NCBI GenBank assembly: GCA_943354905.1
Contig: CALRDL010000004.1
Span: forward strand, 1-58,495
Direction: 5' to 3'
DNA from: Candidatus Nomurabacteria bacterium
GTDB lineage: Bacteria > Patescibacteriota > Minisyncoccia > Phycocordibacterales > UBA9973
DNA length: 58,495 bases
Shown here: positions 31,167-40,005 of the stretch, one piece after another
Position numbering within the stretch: position 1 is the stretch's first letter
Layout: every line of letters begins with the position of its first letter
Made by a program: the position numbers and the translations under genes
Notes under the pieces: model-generated
The model's input: only the letters and a program-made list of their open reading frames with translations
Told to the model about the DNA's origin: nothing
Databases searched by the model: none

Positions 31167-31204
31167 CACTTTAGTTTAATAAAGTACTTTACTCTACTAA
31201 AGTA
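31167..31204. promoter_or_regulatory. second tandem copy of the (T/C)ACTTTA-N6-TAAAGTA dyad
   Basis: Two dyads, 18-nt period, same layout as 29052..29089; between convergent genes. Confidence 0.45.
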
Positions 31205-31221
31205 GGTTGTTTAAAATTACA

Positions 31222-31845
31222 CTATTCAATAATTAGAACCTCCCCATCTCGTAAAGTTTTATAAGGAATATTATTCTGCTCGCAAAATTCAATTTCTTTA
31301 TCAACACCTGCTGATTCAGGATGATCGGATTTATAATGAGGCATAAATGCAAAATCAACAAATCCCAAACCTTCCCAGACAGTTTCTTTCAATTCTTCAT
31401 ATGGCATTTCTGTAGAATCATCCACAACAGGATAAGCATGCAAGTCTGGAGCAAGCACACATCCAGCTGCGCTATAGCCAGCATATAGAAAATTTTGATT
31501 ATTGTTTTTTAATTCAGTGAGAATTTCATCTAGCCCACTTAATTTCATAGCTTGGCGTAAGACAAAAACATTCCCCCCACTGATAAATATTGCACCAAGC
31601 TCTTCTAACTTATTTTTTAATTCATCTTTTTTATCAAAATAATCTTGTAAGTCTAATAAATAAACTTCTAAACCAAGATCACGCAATAGTTGCATATCTC
31701 TCTCAGCTTTTTCTTTTCTAGTTTTTGAATCAGAACCAGAATGATCTCTGGCGTTAGGAATATATCCTATTTTTTTATTAGGAATTAACTGTTTAAATTT
31801 TTCAACTTCATTCCCTATTCCGTAGGATGATAAATAGAATTTCAT
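31222..31845 (-). CDS. peptidase S51 (dipeptidase E)-like
   Basis: AIFISGGNVFVLRQAMK...NFLYAGYSAAGCVLAP. Confidence 0.75.
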   Translation of the reverse strand: MKFYLSSYGIGNEVEKFKQLIPNKKIGYIPNARDHSGSDSKTRKEKAERDMQLLRDLGLEVYLLDLQDYFDKKDELKNKLEELGAIFISGGNVFVLRQAMKLSGLDEILTELKNNNQNFLYAGYSAAGCVLAPDLHAYPVVDDSTEMPYEELKETVWEGLGFVDFAFMPHYKSDHPESAGVDKEIEFCEQNNIPYKTLRDGEVLIIE

Positions 31846-31848
31846 AAA

Positions 31849-32232
31849 TTATATTTTACTCGCACCTACTTTCGCCGCGAGGATAAAATCATTTTCAGAT
31901 AGGCCGCCGATGGCGTGGGTGGAGAGAACGAGCTCAACTTTGTTGTAATGAATCTGAATATCGGGATGATGACCTTCTTGTTCAGCAATATCAGCCACAA
32001 GATTTACAAAATTTATCGCTCCGATAAAATCAGAGAATTTAAATTCTTTGGAAATCTTTTTCGCATCCGCATCTAGTATCCAGCCACCTGCCTGCGCAGG
32101 CAGGCTGACTTCATCTAAATAATCTTGCGCATCTTCTCTCGACAAGGGTTTTATTCCCTTGCCTTCGCAAGCAATACATACTTTTTTTAATAAATCATAA
32201 GACATATTTTTATTATACACTACTTTAACCAT
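31849..32232 (-). CDS. pterin-4a-carbinolamine dehydratase
   Basis: FKFSDFIGAINFVNLVADIAEQEGHHPDIQIHYNKVELVLSTHAIGGLSENDFILAAKV. Confidence 0.88.
   Translation of the reverse strand: MVKVVYNKNMSYDLLKKVCIACEGKGIKPLSREDAQDYLDEVSLPAQAGGWILDADAKKISKEFKFSDFIGAINFVNLVADIAEQEGHHPDIQIHYNKVELVLSTHAIGGLSENDFILAAKVGASKI
32087..32104. repeat. palindrome CCTGCCTGCGCAGGCAGG (family A, copy 4)
   Basis: Perfect palindrome, in-frame SLPAQAG in the pterin dehydratase gene. Confidence 0.95.
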
Positions 32233-32936
32233 TTATCGACTATTTTTTCTAATTGATCTAAGCTATCAAGGACAAAAAGCTTCTTGTGAAATTTATGGGC
32301 ACTGCGATTTATTTTACCAACCATATCAGCATCGTAGGGTAATTTTTCTACTTTTTCAGATAAAGCATTATTTAATTCCCCTTCTGAAGAAATGAGTCCT
32401 GTTCCTAAAACTTTTATCTTGCCTTTCACTTTTAAGAAAGAAAACTCAATCCCATACCACCAGTTATTTGCAATTTTCAATTTATCTTTTTTTGTTTTAG
32501 CTTTTACATACGCCAAGCCAAACTTTTGTACGATTCGAGCATATTTTTTATTCGCTAAAAATGGCAAATGTCCGAAAACATCATGAAAAACATCTGGGAG
32601 TGGCGTATATTCTAAATTTTTCTTTGAACGAATATATTCAGTAACTCGGATTTTTCTTTCAGCTAAACTAGAAATCCACGGACCATCTTCTTCGTATTGG
32701 ACACCAGTGCTTGCAACCTGAAAACCAGTTAGACTTTTTAATTTTATATTGATGGCACGAAAGTTCGGTATAGATCTAGCACTCAACCCTAAAAGTTTCC
32801 AGCCTTGCTTGTGCATAGGATGTGCATAGTTTTTTAAACTTTTTATTCTTCTACCAGCCAAGATACTCCAAACTTCGTGTTCTCTGTTTCGAAACTTTCT
32901 AAAAATACTTTTATTTTTTCTATTTTTTAAGTTCAT
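32220..32936 (-). CDS. biopterin-dependent aromatic amino acid hydroxylase-like protein 2
   Basis: FQVASTGVQYEEDGPW...YTPLPDVFHDVFGHLPFLANKKYARIVQKFG...NNWWYGIEFSFLK; PDxxHDxxGHxP metal motif. Confidence 0.85.
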   Translation of the reverse strand: MNLKNRKNKSIFRKFRNREHEVWSILAGRRIKSLKNYAHPMHKQGWKLLGLSARSIPNFRAINIKLKSLTGFQVASTGVQYEEDGPWISSLAERKIRVTEYIRSKKNLEYTPLPDVFHDVFGHLPFLANKKYARIVQKFGLAYVKAKTKKDKLKIANNWWYGIEFSFLKVKGKIKVLGTGLISSEGELNNALSEKVEKLPYDADMVGKINRSAHKFHKKLFVLDSLDQLEKIVDKWLK

Positions 32937-32965
32937 TCTAATTTAAATTAAAGTCTAATAAAAAG

Positions 32966-32991
32966 AAAAACCGCCCAACAGGGCGGTTTTT
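32966..32991 (-). terminator. terminator hairpin in the leader of hydroxylase 2
   Basis: Minus strand AAAAACCGCCCTGTTGGGCGGTTTTTCTTTTT; stem CCGCCC/GGGCGG. Confidence 0.85.
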
Positions 32992-33092
32992 CTTTTGTAT
33001 CTTTTGAATTTTTAATTCAAATACAAAAGTCCCCGTCCCGTTGGGCGGATATAGTAATAATTAAAATTATGTATTAAAATCTTCACTTCTTC

Positions 33093-33121
33093 ACATTAAC
33101 ATATCAACTTATTCAAGTCAA
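33093..33121 (-). promoter_or_regulatory. sigma70-like promoter upstream of the hydroxylase 2 leader
   Basis: Minus strand TTGACT - 17 bp - TAATGT. Confidence 0.6.
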
Positions 33122-33130
33122 TTGAATTTA

Positions 33131-34051
33131 TTAAATTAAATTTTTCCTAAGTCGTGCAATCTGATATATAGCAAACACTAACACAAATGAAGCTATCCAT
33201 TGAGAAATACTGAGTGAAATATTATTTACTTTCATATCTATTAAAATAGCAATAAATGGAAATGTTAATTCTAGAATGGTTGAAATATGCACTGGAGTTT
33301 TTTCTAATCCTCGATAATAAATGAGCAGTGCCACCATACCCGTAGATATAGCTATTAAAAATAATAAACCAAATTGGGTAGTAGTAGGTGCAGACAAACT
33401 AGAAATCAAACCAGAATTATTGCCAAACAAAAATAATATTGGAAAAGATATGATTAAAGTTGCTAGAAATCTGTAAAAAGTGCTGACTTTGAAATCCACT
33501 TTTCCGAGAAGCATTTTTGAAAAAGTTGTCGATGACCCCCAAGCGAAAGCTGCACCGAGAGCATAAAGTGCAGCGATGACAGTTCCTTCTCCGGTTGATA
33601 AATTTACGACGCCATTTGGAAATGTTACAAAATAAGCGGAAATAAAAGCAAGTAAAGCCCATTTGATATACCTGTTATCCATTTTTTCTTTCAAGAAAAT
33701 TCGCGCCGTAGTGATAGCAAAAATCGGCTGTAATTTTTGCAAAAGAAAAACAACAGAAAGAGAAATAAAATGTACTTTGCCAAGAGCAGTAGTGAACCAC
33801 AGAGTACCAAGAAGTCCACTCAAAACAGAGATCAAAATAATCAACCACCATTCTCTTTTAGAAAGTCTCGTTGCAAGAACATATTTATAAACAAACGGTG
33901 TCAGAATAATCAGCCCAATCAAATGCTCAAAAAATATGATAGTAATAGGTGGTAAAGAATACAAGTGTTGACGAATCAACCCATCAAAAGCCCAGAGTGT
34001 GGCTGCAATAATAATGAAGATCGGGCCAGTGTATGAATTTTCGATTTTCAT
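33131..34051 (-). CDS. DMT/EamA family transporter
   Basis: About ten hydrophobic segments in two repeats; GLIRQHLYSLPPITIIFFEHLIGLIIL, ALYALGAAFAWGSSTTFSK. Confidence 0.8.
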   Translation of the reverse strand: MKIENSYTGPIFIIIAATLWAFDGLIRQHLYSLPPITIIFFEHLIGLIILTPFVYKYVLATRLSKREWWLIILISVLSGLLGTLWFTTALGKVHFISLSVVFLLQKLQPIFAITTARIFLKEKMDNRYIKWALLAFISAYFVTFPNGVVNLSTGEGTVIAALYALGAAFAWGSSTTFSKMLLGKVDFKVSTFYRFLATLIISFPILFLFGNNSGLISSLSAPTTTQFGLLFLIAISTGMVALLIYYRGLEKTPVHISTILELTFPFIAILIDMKVNNISLSISQWIASFVLVFAIYQIARLRKNLI

Positions 34052-34066
34052 GTTTTAGTATTTTTT

Positions 34067-34573
34067 TTATTTAAGCATGCTAAGTTCCAGCGCGGACAGG
34101 GTGGCTTCGCCACCGACATGAACCCTTTTTTTTGCCTGTTTGAGATTATTCACCGTCAAAACACCAAAACCAACCGGAATGTCATCTTCGAGCATAACCT
34201 CAAGCGCTCCTTCTTGCGCCATTTTGCATACATAATCAAAGTGCGGAGTCTCTCCGCGAATAATGCACCCAAGGGCGACCAGAAAATTATACCTGCCCGA
34301 ACGACCTCCGGGTTGAGCGGGTTTTTTAGTCAGTGCCATTTTATGCAAAGCAAAAGGCAGTTCAACCGAACCGGCCACGCGCACCACCCTTATATTTTTC
34401 TTAGACATTTTACATTTTTCCAAAGTTGCAAGCGCATTGTCTAAAAGCTTATCTGTAATTTCGCTATTCCACCTGGCAACAACAATGCAGGCTTTGAGTT
34501 TACTACCGTTTAAATATTTAGCTGTATTATTTTTTTGTTTACTTTTGATTTGCATATTTGGCAAGTATATCAA
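34067..34573 (-). CDS. ribH: 6,7-dimethyl-8-ribityllumazine synthase
   Basis: ARWNSEITDKLL, VAGSVELPFA, LVALGCIIRGETPHFDYVC, PVGFGVLTVN. Confidence 0.9.
   Translation of the reverse strand: MIYLPNMQIKSKQKNNTAKYLNGSKLKACIVVARWNSEITDKLLDNALATLEKCKMSKKNIRVVRVAGSVELPFALHKMALTKKPAQPGGRSGRYNFLVALGCIIRGETPHFDYVCKMAQEGALEVMLEDDIPVGFGVLTVNNLKQAKKRVHVGGEATLSALELSMLK
34292..34321. repeat. GC-rich imperfect palindromic insertion in ribH (family D, one copy here)
   Basis: CCTGCCCGAACGACCTCCGGGTTGAGCGGG encodes PAQPGGRSGR, extra sequence before the YNFLVALG strand. Confidence 0.55.
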
Positions 34574-35111
34574 ATTCTAAATTAACTAAATCACCGACTT
34601 TTTTATATTTTAAATTTGTGTGGAAGATGGTATACGGAATTATTTTTACAATAAAATTATTTTTAAAAGTTTGTGCCACAGTTAAGCTGATACCTTCAAC
34701 CGCAATCGACCCTTTGTAAACTAATAATTTACAAAATTTTTTATCTGGAATTTTAATTTTAAACACTTTTGAATTTCCCTCCTTTTCTATATCAAGAATC
34801 TTGCCTCGTCCATCAATATGCCCGAGTACCATATGTCCGTCCAGTCTATCACTCATCCTCATCGACTGCTCTGTATTAACTATATCATCTTTTTGCAAAA
34901 AACTTAAATTAGAAAGTTTAAGAGTTTCCGGCATATATTCGAAAAAAATATTTTTCCCCGACTTTTTCACTGTGGAACAGACACCATTAACCGAAATACT
35001 TTCGCCAACTCTCACATCTCGAAAAGGGTTTGTAACTTCCAAAAAAAGTCCACCCTGAGTGGATTTTATGCTTTTCACTTTTGAAGTTTTAGAAATTATG
35101 CCCGTGAACAT
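34539..35111 (-). CDS. ribE: riboflavin synthase alpha chain
   Basis: MFTGIISKTSKV; SISVNGVCSTV; DGHMVLGHIDGRGKI; GSIAVEGISLTVA. Confidence 0.9.
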   Translation of the reverse strand: MFTGIISKTSKVKSIKSTQGGLFLEVTNPFRDVRVGESISVNGVCSTVKKSGKNIFFEYMPETLKLSNLSFLQKDDIVNTEQSMRMSDRLDGHMVLGHIDGRGKILDIEKEGNSKVFKIKIPDKKFCKLLVYKGSIAVEGISLTVAQTFKNNFIVKIIPYTIFHTNLKYKKVGDLVNLEFDILAKYANQK

Positions 35112-35443
35112 TGTTTTATGTCTTCTTTAATTTGAATAATCAATTCTTTTTCAGTGTCAAATTTTTTATATTCTCGTAAAAACTTTTTTATTTCTAGAGT
35201 CACTTCTTTGCCGTATGCATCTCCATTATACCCTATTAAATGCGCTTCTACTTTTTTTGCTGGACCTATTACTATCCCCGCTCTATATTTTTTTTCATTC
35301 AAAGTCGCCTCCCCAACATACACTCCTTCACTCGGTAATTCTTTTTTTTCCTCTTTTCTTCTCTCTAAATTCACCGTCGGAAATCCCAATTTCTTCCCAT
35401 ATCCATCACCGTGTATAACCCGACCTGTGATTTTAATATCCAT
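35096..35443 (-). CDS. riboflavin kinase domain protein (RibF C-terminal-like)
   Basis: ITGRVIHGDGYGKKLGFPTVNL...GVYVGEATLNEKKYRAGIVIG. Confidence 0.85.
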   Translation of the reverse strand: MDIKITGRVIHGDGYGKKLGFPTVNLERRKEEKKELPSEGVYVGEATLNEKKYRAGIVIGPAKKVEAHLIGYNGDAYGKEVTLEIKKFLREYKKFDTEKELIIQIKEDIKQCSRA

Positions 35444-35461
35444 CAGAATAATTATTCAAAA

Positions 35462-36847
35462 TTATTTTTGAATTTTAAGACCAAGTTCTTTCAATTGTTT
35501 TTCAGATATTGGGGCCGGAGAACCCATCATCAAATCTTTACCTTCTCCGGTTTTTGGAAATGCAATTACTTCTCGAATATTTGGTTCATTTTGGAGAATC
35601 ATTGCAATACGATCGATACCAGGAGCAAATCCTCCATGTGGAGGTGCACCATAAGTAAAGGCTTCGAGCATGTGTCCAAATTTCTTTTGTTGATCTTCTT
35701 CGGAAATATTTAAAAGTTTAAAAACTTGTTTTTGTAAATCTCTTTCGTGAATTCGAATACTTCCAGAAGAAAGTTCATAACCATTCAAAACCAAATCATA
35801 TGCATTTGCGCGAATAGAAAACAAATCCTCACCCCTCATAAACTTTTCTTTATCTTCTTCTTTGATCGAACAAAATGGATGATGCACTGCTTGTACTTCG
35901 CCTTCATCAGTTTTTTCAAACATTGGAAAGTCTAATACCCAAGCAAAAGCAAGTTCATTTGGATTATTTTTATTTATTCGCATATCTGGCTTATCGGAAC
36001 CATATTTTTCTAAAGATTCTTTGTATGATAATCTAGGAAAAGGGATCTGGGTAAAATGTTTTTCTGGGTAAACATTTTTAACTAATTCGATAAACATCGC
36101 CTCAGTGTATTCGAGCACTTCTTCTTGAGTAACAAAAGACATTTCAAAATCAAGTTGTGTAAATTCTGGTTGTCTATCTCCTCTAGTATCTTCATCTCTC
36201 ATACATCTAGCAATTTGAAAATATTTTTCAAAACCAGCCACCATAGAAAGTTGCTTGAATTGTTGTGGTGATTGTGGCAACACATAAAATTGACCATTAA
36301 AAGTCCGAGAAGGAACCACGTATTCCCTAGAACCTTCAGGCGTACCTTTCATTAATATTGGTGTTTCAATTTCAACAAAGTCGTTCTCATGCATATACTT
36401 TCTAAAAAAAGTAATTATTTTATCTCTCATTCGAATATTTTTCTGCATTCTTTCAGTGCGTAAATCAAGATATCTATATTTCATTCTAATATCTTCGCCA
36501 ACTTCCATAGTATTTTCGTTTATTTGAAACGGTGTGGTCTCTGCTTTGTTTAAAACTTCTATATTCAAAACTTCGATTTCTACCCCTCCACCTTGCTTGG
36601 CATTTTTATCATTTCGCTCTTTTACTAAACCTTGAACTTTCAAAACCCATTCTGGACGGATTTCTTTTGCTGAAGCGATAGCCTCAGGATGGGTTGGTAA
36701 AGTCACACATTGCACTTTCCCAGTCATATCTCGCATATCAAAAAATACCATTTTACCCTGATCACGTCTGACATCCACCCAACCAGCAATAACAATTTCC
36801 TTACCAATATGCTCTTTTAAATCTTTTATATAAATTCTATCTTTCAT
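35462..36847 (-). CDS. aspS: aspartyl-tRNA synthetase
   Basis: RYLDLRTERMQKNIRMR, ETPILMKGTPEGSREYVVPSR, FAPGIDRIAMIL class II motifs. Confidence 0.93.
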   Translation of the reverse strand: MKDRIYIKDLKEHIGKEIVIAGWVDVRRDQGKMVFFDMRDMTGKVQCVTLPTHPEAIASAKEIRPEWVLKVQGLVKERNDKNAKQGGGVEIEVLNIEVLNKAETTPFQINENTMEVGEDIRMKYRYLDLRTERMQKNIRMRDKIITFFRKYMHENDFVEIETPILMKGTPEGSREYVVPSRTFNGQFYVLPQSPQQFKQLSMVAGFEKYFQIARCMRDEDTRGDRQPEFTQLDFEMSFVTQEEVLEYTEAMFIELVKNVYPEKHFTQIPFPRLSYKESLEKYGSDKPDMRINKNNPNELAFAWVLDFPMFEKTDEGEVQAVHHPFCSIKEEDKEKFMRGEDLFSIRANAYDLVLNGYELSSGSIRIHERDLQKQVFKLLNISEEDQQKKFGHMLEAFTYGAPPHGGFAPGIDRIAMILQNEPNIREVIAFPKTGEGKDLMMGSPAPISEKQLKELGLKIQK

Positions 36848-37105
36848 GTGATTTTACGAAATCATACCGCGCAACGACAATTAAAGCGCGGTAATTGAAA
36901 AAGCAAAAATCGCCTCTTCAAACTTACCTTATTTGATAAATTTGCAGGGGCGATTCTTGCGCTTGTGGTGAGGCGCTATCGAACCACGGTGCCACCCTAC
37001 TTCGTCACGCTATAGCTCGGTTACGAGCAAAAGCGGATATCTCTTTTAAGCATCTCCAGCCTCCCCGTTGTCAATGGCTCAACAGCTTCTTTGTATAATA
37101 ACATG
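36848..37105 (-). promoter_or_regulatory. T-box leader of aspS
   Basis: AGGGTGGCACCGTGG (36998..36984, minus) plus downstream terminator GCAAGAATCGCCCCT...AGAGGCGATTTTTGCTTTTT whose 5' arm can alternatively pair with the T-box; GCTCGTAACCGAGC hairpin upstream. Confidence 0.85.
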
Positions 37106-37125
37106 CCTAATTATAAAATCAAACT

Positions 37126-37668
37126 TTAAAATTTATCTGGAAATTCAAATTCATGCACAGAGCTATTATGAATTACTTCGTGCACTTCTTCGTGCAATAT
37201 ATTATGAAGTAAACGAATAATTCCTCCGGAAGTCACCACTAAAATTTTCTTTTCTTTCGAGTTATTTTGTATATACTCGATAAAAGCAAAAACTCTTTGT
37301 GTCACATCTTCGACTGATTCACCACCATACGGACGATAGTCGTATTTTTGATTTTTATCTTTTTCTTTCATTTCCCCCGTAGTATCCATTTCACTAAATT
37401 TTTTTCCTGCAAGTGCTCCAAAATCTCGTTCTCTTAATCTCACATCAAATTTTATTTCTAAATTAAGTTTTTGATTTAAAATTTCTGATGTTTGTTTACA
37501 CCTCAATAAATCAGAGGAATATATTTCATCGAAGTCATTTTCTATTTCTGATAATGTCTTTTGGGCTTGTTCGATACCTTCTCGGTTCAAAGGACTATCA
37601 ATTTGCCCCGTTACAGCACCAGTTGCATTGTTCACTGTTTTTCCATGACGTAAAAAATACATTTTCAT
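37126..37668 (-). CDS. histidine phosphatase family protein
   Basis: MYFLRHGKTVNNATG; RLRERDFGALAGK; YGGESVEDVTQRV. Confidence 0.85.
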   Translation of the reverse strand: MKMYFLRHGKTVNNATGAVTGQIDSPLNREGIEQAQKTLSEIENDFDEIYSSDLLRCKQTSEILNQKLNLEIKFDVRLRERDFGALAGKKFSEMDTTGEMKEKDKNQKYDYRPYGGESVEDVTQRVFAFIEYIQNNSKEKKILVVTSGGIIRLLHNILHEEVHEVIHNSSVHEFEFPDKF

Positions 37669-37713
37669 AATTAATTTTATTATACTTCATAATTTTTAAG
37701 ATTCATAGTAAAA

Positions 37714-37746
37714 AAGGCGGATCGTTATTTAGACAGACCCGCCTCT
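37714..37746 (-). terminator. terminator downstream of the ATP-grasp-like gene
   Basis: Minus strand AGGCGGGTC...GATCCGCCTTTTTT. Confidence 0.75.
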
Positions 37747-37769
37747 TTGTGCGTTGGCTAGACGTGATC

Positions 37770-38801
37770 TTAGCCGATATCCTCCTTCAAACCCACATGG
37801 TAGTTCACGACGCCATTACCACCGTGAACTGGCAGGTTTTTACTTGCCGTTACGGTAAGTTCGGCAAGCTTGCCATTCACAAGATGGACAGCCAGCCGAA
37901 TGAATCTGTCAGCATCTGCGAGTGGGAAGGTTTTTTGCTTTACATACTTCTGGACTACAGTTTCCTTCCCGATGGCATCGAAGTATACCCCTTTTGCCCC
38001 TGAAGAAAATACCTCTTTGGTTACGAACGGACCGTTGTAGGTCGGAGGGATGAACTTTTTCAATTCATCCAACTCCTCACTACTCATTGACCCATAGTTC
38101 TTAAAGAGATACTGATCAAGAAAAGGCAAAGCCATAACTGCCTTGCTTCCCAAGCCGTGACGAGGTGGGTTTATAAAACTATCAGGCCTCTCTTTCCAGC
38201 GAGAAAGAAGCATCCGAGATGCCTTTTCCCCGCAGAGTGGAAAGTCGAGAAAGATTCCATTCTCAGGAAACTTTTGTGCTTCGAGTTGTTCCTCTGAAAA
38301 CACCTTGACTCTTCGGCCAGTGAATTCCGTAAGCTTTTGAGCAAAATACTTCTGCTCGCGAGCGTAAAAACTTTCTTTACGTCCAAGAAAGATGTGAACG
38401 TCATCTGTAACGTACTGGGCGAGTAAAGTGAGCAACTTTTGACGTTCTCCTGCCCCACTTTCGTTGCGACAAGCGAGCGCAAAACCGAGACCATGCTTGT
38501 TGGAAGGATCAATTTCTGCGATCTTCCAATTACCATCCTTGTCAGCCATCACATCCACCCTTACCAACCTCGGAGGGATATGCAGGTGGGTAGTCCCAGC
38601 CTCCAGATAGGTTTCGTTAAGAGTTGCTGAGAGAGACTTGAGCAAAAATCCATCCTGAACTTCAGTGGTAGCGATGAGGAATTTGTTCACCAATTCCCCC
38701 ATTCTAGCCAATTTTACCAGATCCTCTCGAGTAATCCTAAACAAATGCTCATCCAAGATGAACTCATGGGGTTTAGAAACCAAATAATCCAAGTTTTTCA
38801 T
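37770..38801 (-). CDS. putative ATP-grasp-like protein
   Basis: VRVDVMADKDGNWKIAEIDPSNKHGLGFA and FVTKEVFSSGAKGVYF weakly suggest ATP-grasp; preceded by GGAGGGGG RBS; GC-richer than surroundings. Confidence 0.4.
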   Translation of the reverse strand: MKNLDYLVSKPHEFILDEHLFRITREDLVKLARMGELVNKFLIATTEVQDGFLLKSLSATLNETYLEAGTTHLHIPPRLVRVDVMADKDGNWKIAEIDPSNKHGLGFALACRNESGAGERQKLLTLLAQYVTDDVHIFLGRKESFYAREQKYFAQKLTEFTGRRVKVFSEEQLEAQKFPENGIFLDFPLCGEKASRMLLSRWKERPDSFINPPRHGLGSKAVMALPFLDQYLFKNYGSMSSEELDELKKFIPPTYNGPFVTKEVFSSGAKGVYFDAIGKETVVQKYVKQKTFPLADADRFIRLAVHLVNGKLAELTVTASKNLPVHGGNGVVNYHVGLKEDIG

Positions 38802-39036
38802 TATTAACCCCCTCCCAGAGGCTTTTCAAAGAACAATCTTTCCGTTTCCTCTAGGAAACAAAGAACGGCGCTCTTGCGCCGGTTAATGGATTCCTTGTTT
38901 TTAGGTAGAAAAAGAAATCAACAGAACAGCGCAAAAGCCTTGTGCTCTACGCTCCACCAAGAATTTAATATTAATTTGTTTATTTTTAACTTATTCTTCA
39001 TATTTTTATAAATTCATACAAAATACTCTTGTATCT

Positions 39037-39076
39037 ATGTACTAGTACATGATAACATAAACCAAAATAAAATGCA
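39037..39076 (-). promoter_or_regulatory. promoter plus TrpR-operator-like palindrome
   Basis: Minus strand TTGCAT-17-TATCAT followed by ATGTACTAGTACAT; adjacent gene encodes a TrpR homologue. Confidence 0.55.
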
Positions 39077-39116
39077 AGTATTTTATTAGAGTAATGTGAA
39101 AAACTACTTTTAAGCC

Positions 39117-39413
39117 TTATTTTCCGAACTTTTTTAGCATTTGGTGAAATCCACCATCCTTATTTCGAAGCATTCGAGATCCGCGCGTGACAGTACTGAT
39201 GCCCAGACCCAAATCCCCTGCTACAGATCTATGAGTCTCTTTGTTATTTAATTTCTTTATTATTTGCCAACGCAATGCCAAATTTTCAATCTCATTTGGA
39301 GTAAACATATCTTTTAGAAAAAGTGCGATAAAATCTTTATCTGAATTTAATTTGGAAAAAACTTCTAATAATTCTTTTTTATATTCCGAAATTTTTTTAT
39401 TTATGTGTTTCAT
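39117..39413 (-). CDS. Trp repressor family regulator
   Basis: MFTPNEIENLALRWQIIKKLNNKETHRSVAGDLGLGISTVTRGSRML; recognition region resembles TrpR GAGIATITRGSNSL. Confidence 0.85.
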   Translation of the reverse strand: MKHINKKISEYKKELLEVFSKLNSDKDFIALFLKDMFTPNEIENLALRWQIIKKLNNKETHRSVAGDLGLGISTVTRGSRMLRNKDGGFHQMLKKFGK

Positions 39414-39443
39414 ATTAAAGTATAATGTATTTGGAATAAATCA

Positions 39444-39959
39444 CTACCACTTACTTGGCATTTGTATATCATAACAAAAATCAAAATCTTGAGAAAGATC
39501 CTGGTGATTTTTTAAAATATAAGGAATATTACGAACCCTAGAATTAGGATATATACCTACAATTTTTTTATTTTGATCAGCAACTACAATTATAGAGGAC
39601 TTTCCGGATTCAACTTCTTCCCCCATTAAACCGTAAGCATCGGCACCTACCTCTCCACTAACATTATCAGCAGATAACCAACCACCCATACAAGCAATCA
39701 ATACACCACTCATACCACAATCTTCAAGTGCACAGTAACTCATATACTTTTCCATAGCGTATACATAAAACTTATATTCCAAAGTGTACAGATGTTCATA
39801 CTCTACAACATTTTCTGAAACAATGGGAGCTTGATCTCCTAATTTTAATGGACCAAAAGATTTGACTGAACGTGGTGAAGAAAAAAATAAAACACAAACA
39901 AAAAATAATATGATAATGCATGTACTAACTATTATTTTTATAATATATTTTTTAGTCAT
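39444..39959 (-). CDS. hypothetical membrane-anchored protein
   Basis: N-terminal hydrophobic helix; no recognised domain. Confidence 0.5.
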   Translation of the reverse strand: MTKKYIIKIIVSTCIIILFFVCVLFFSSPRSVKSFGPLKLGDQAPIVSENVVEYEHLYTLEYKFYVYAMEKYMSYCALEDCGMSGVLIACMGGWLSADNVSGEVGADAYGLMGEEVESGKSSIIVVADQNKKIVGIYPNSRVRNIPYILKNHQDLSQDFDFCYDIQMPSKW

Positions 39960-40005
39960 TTTTAATCAACAAATTCAACACAAACAATGTGTGGATAAAC
40001 ATATT

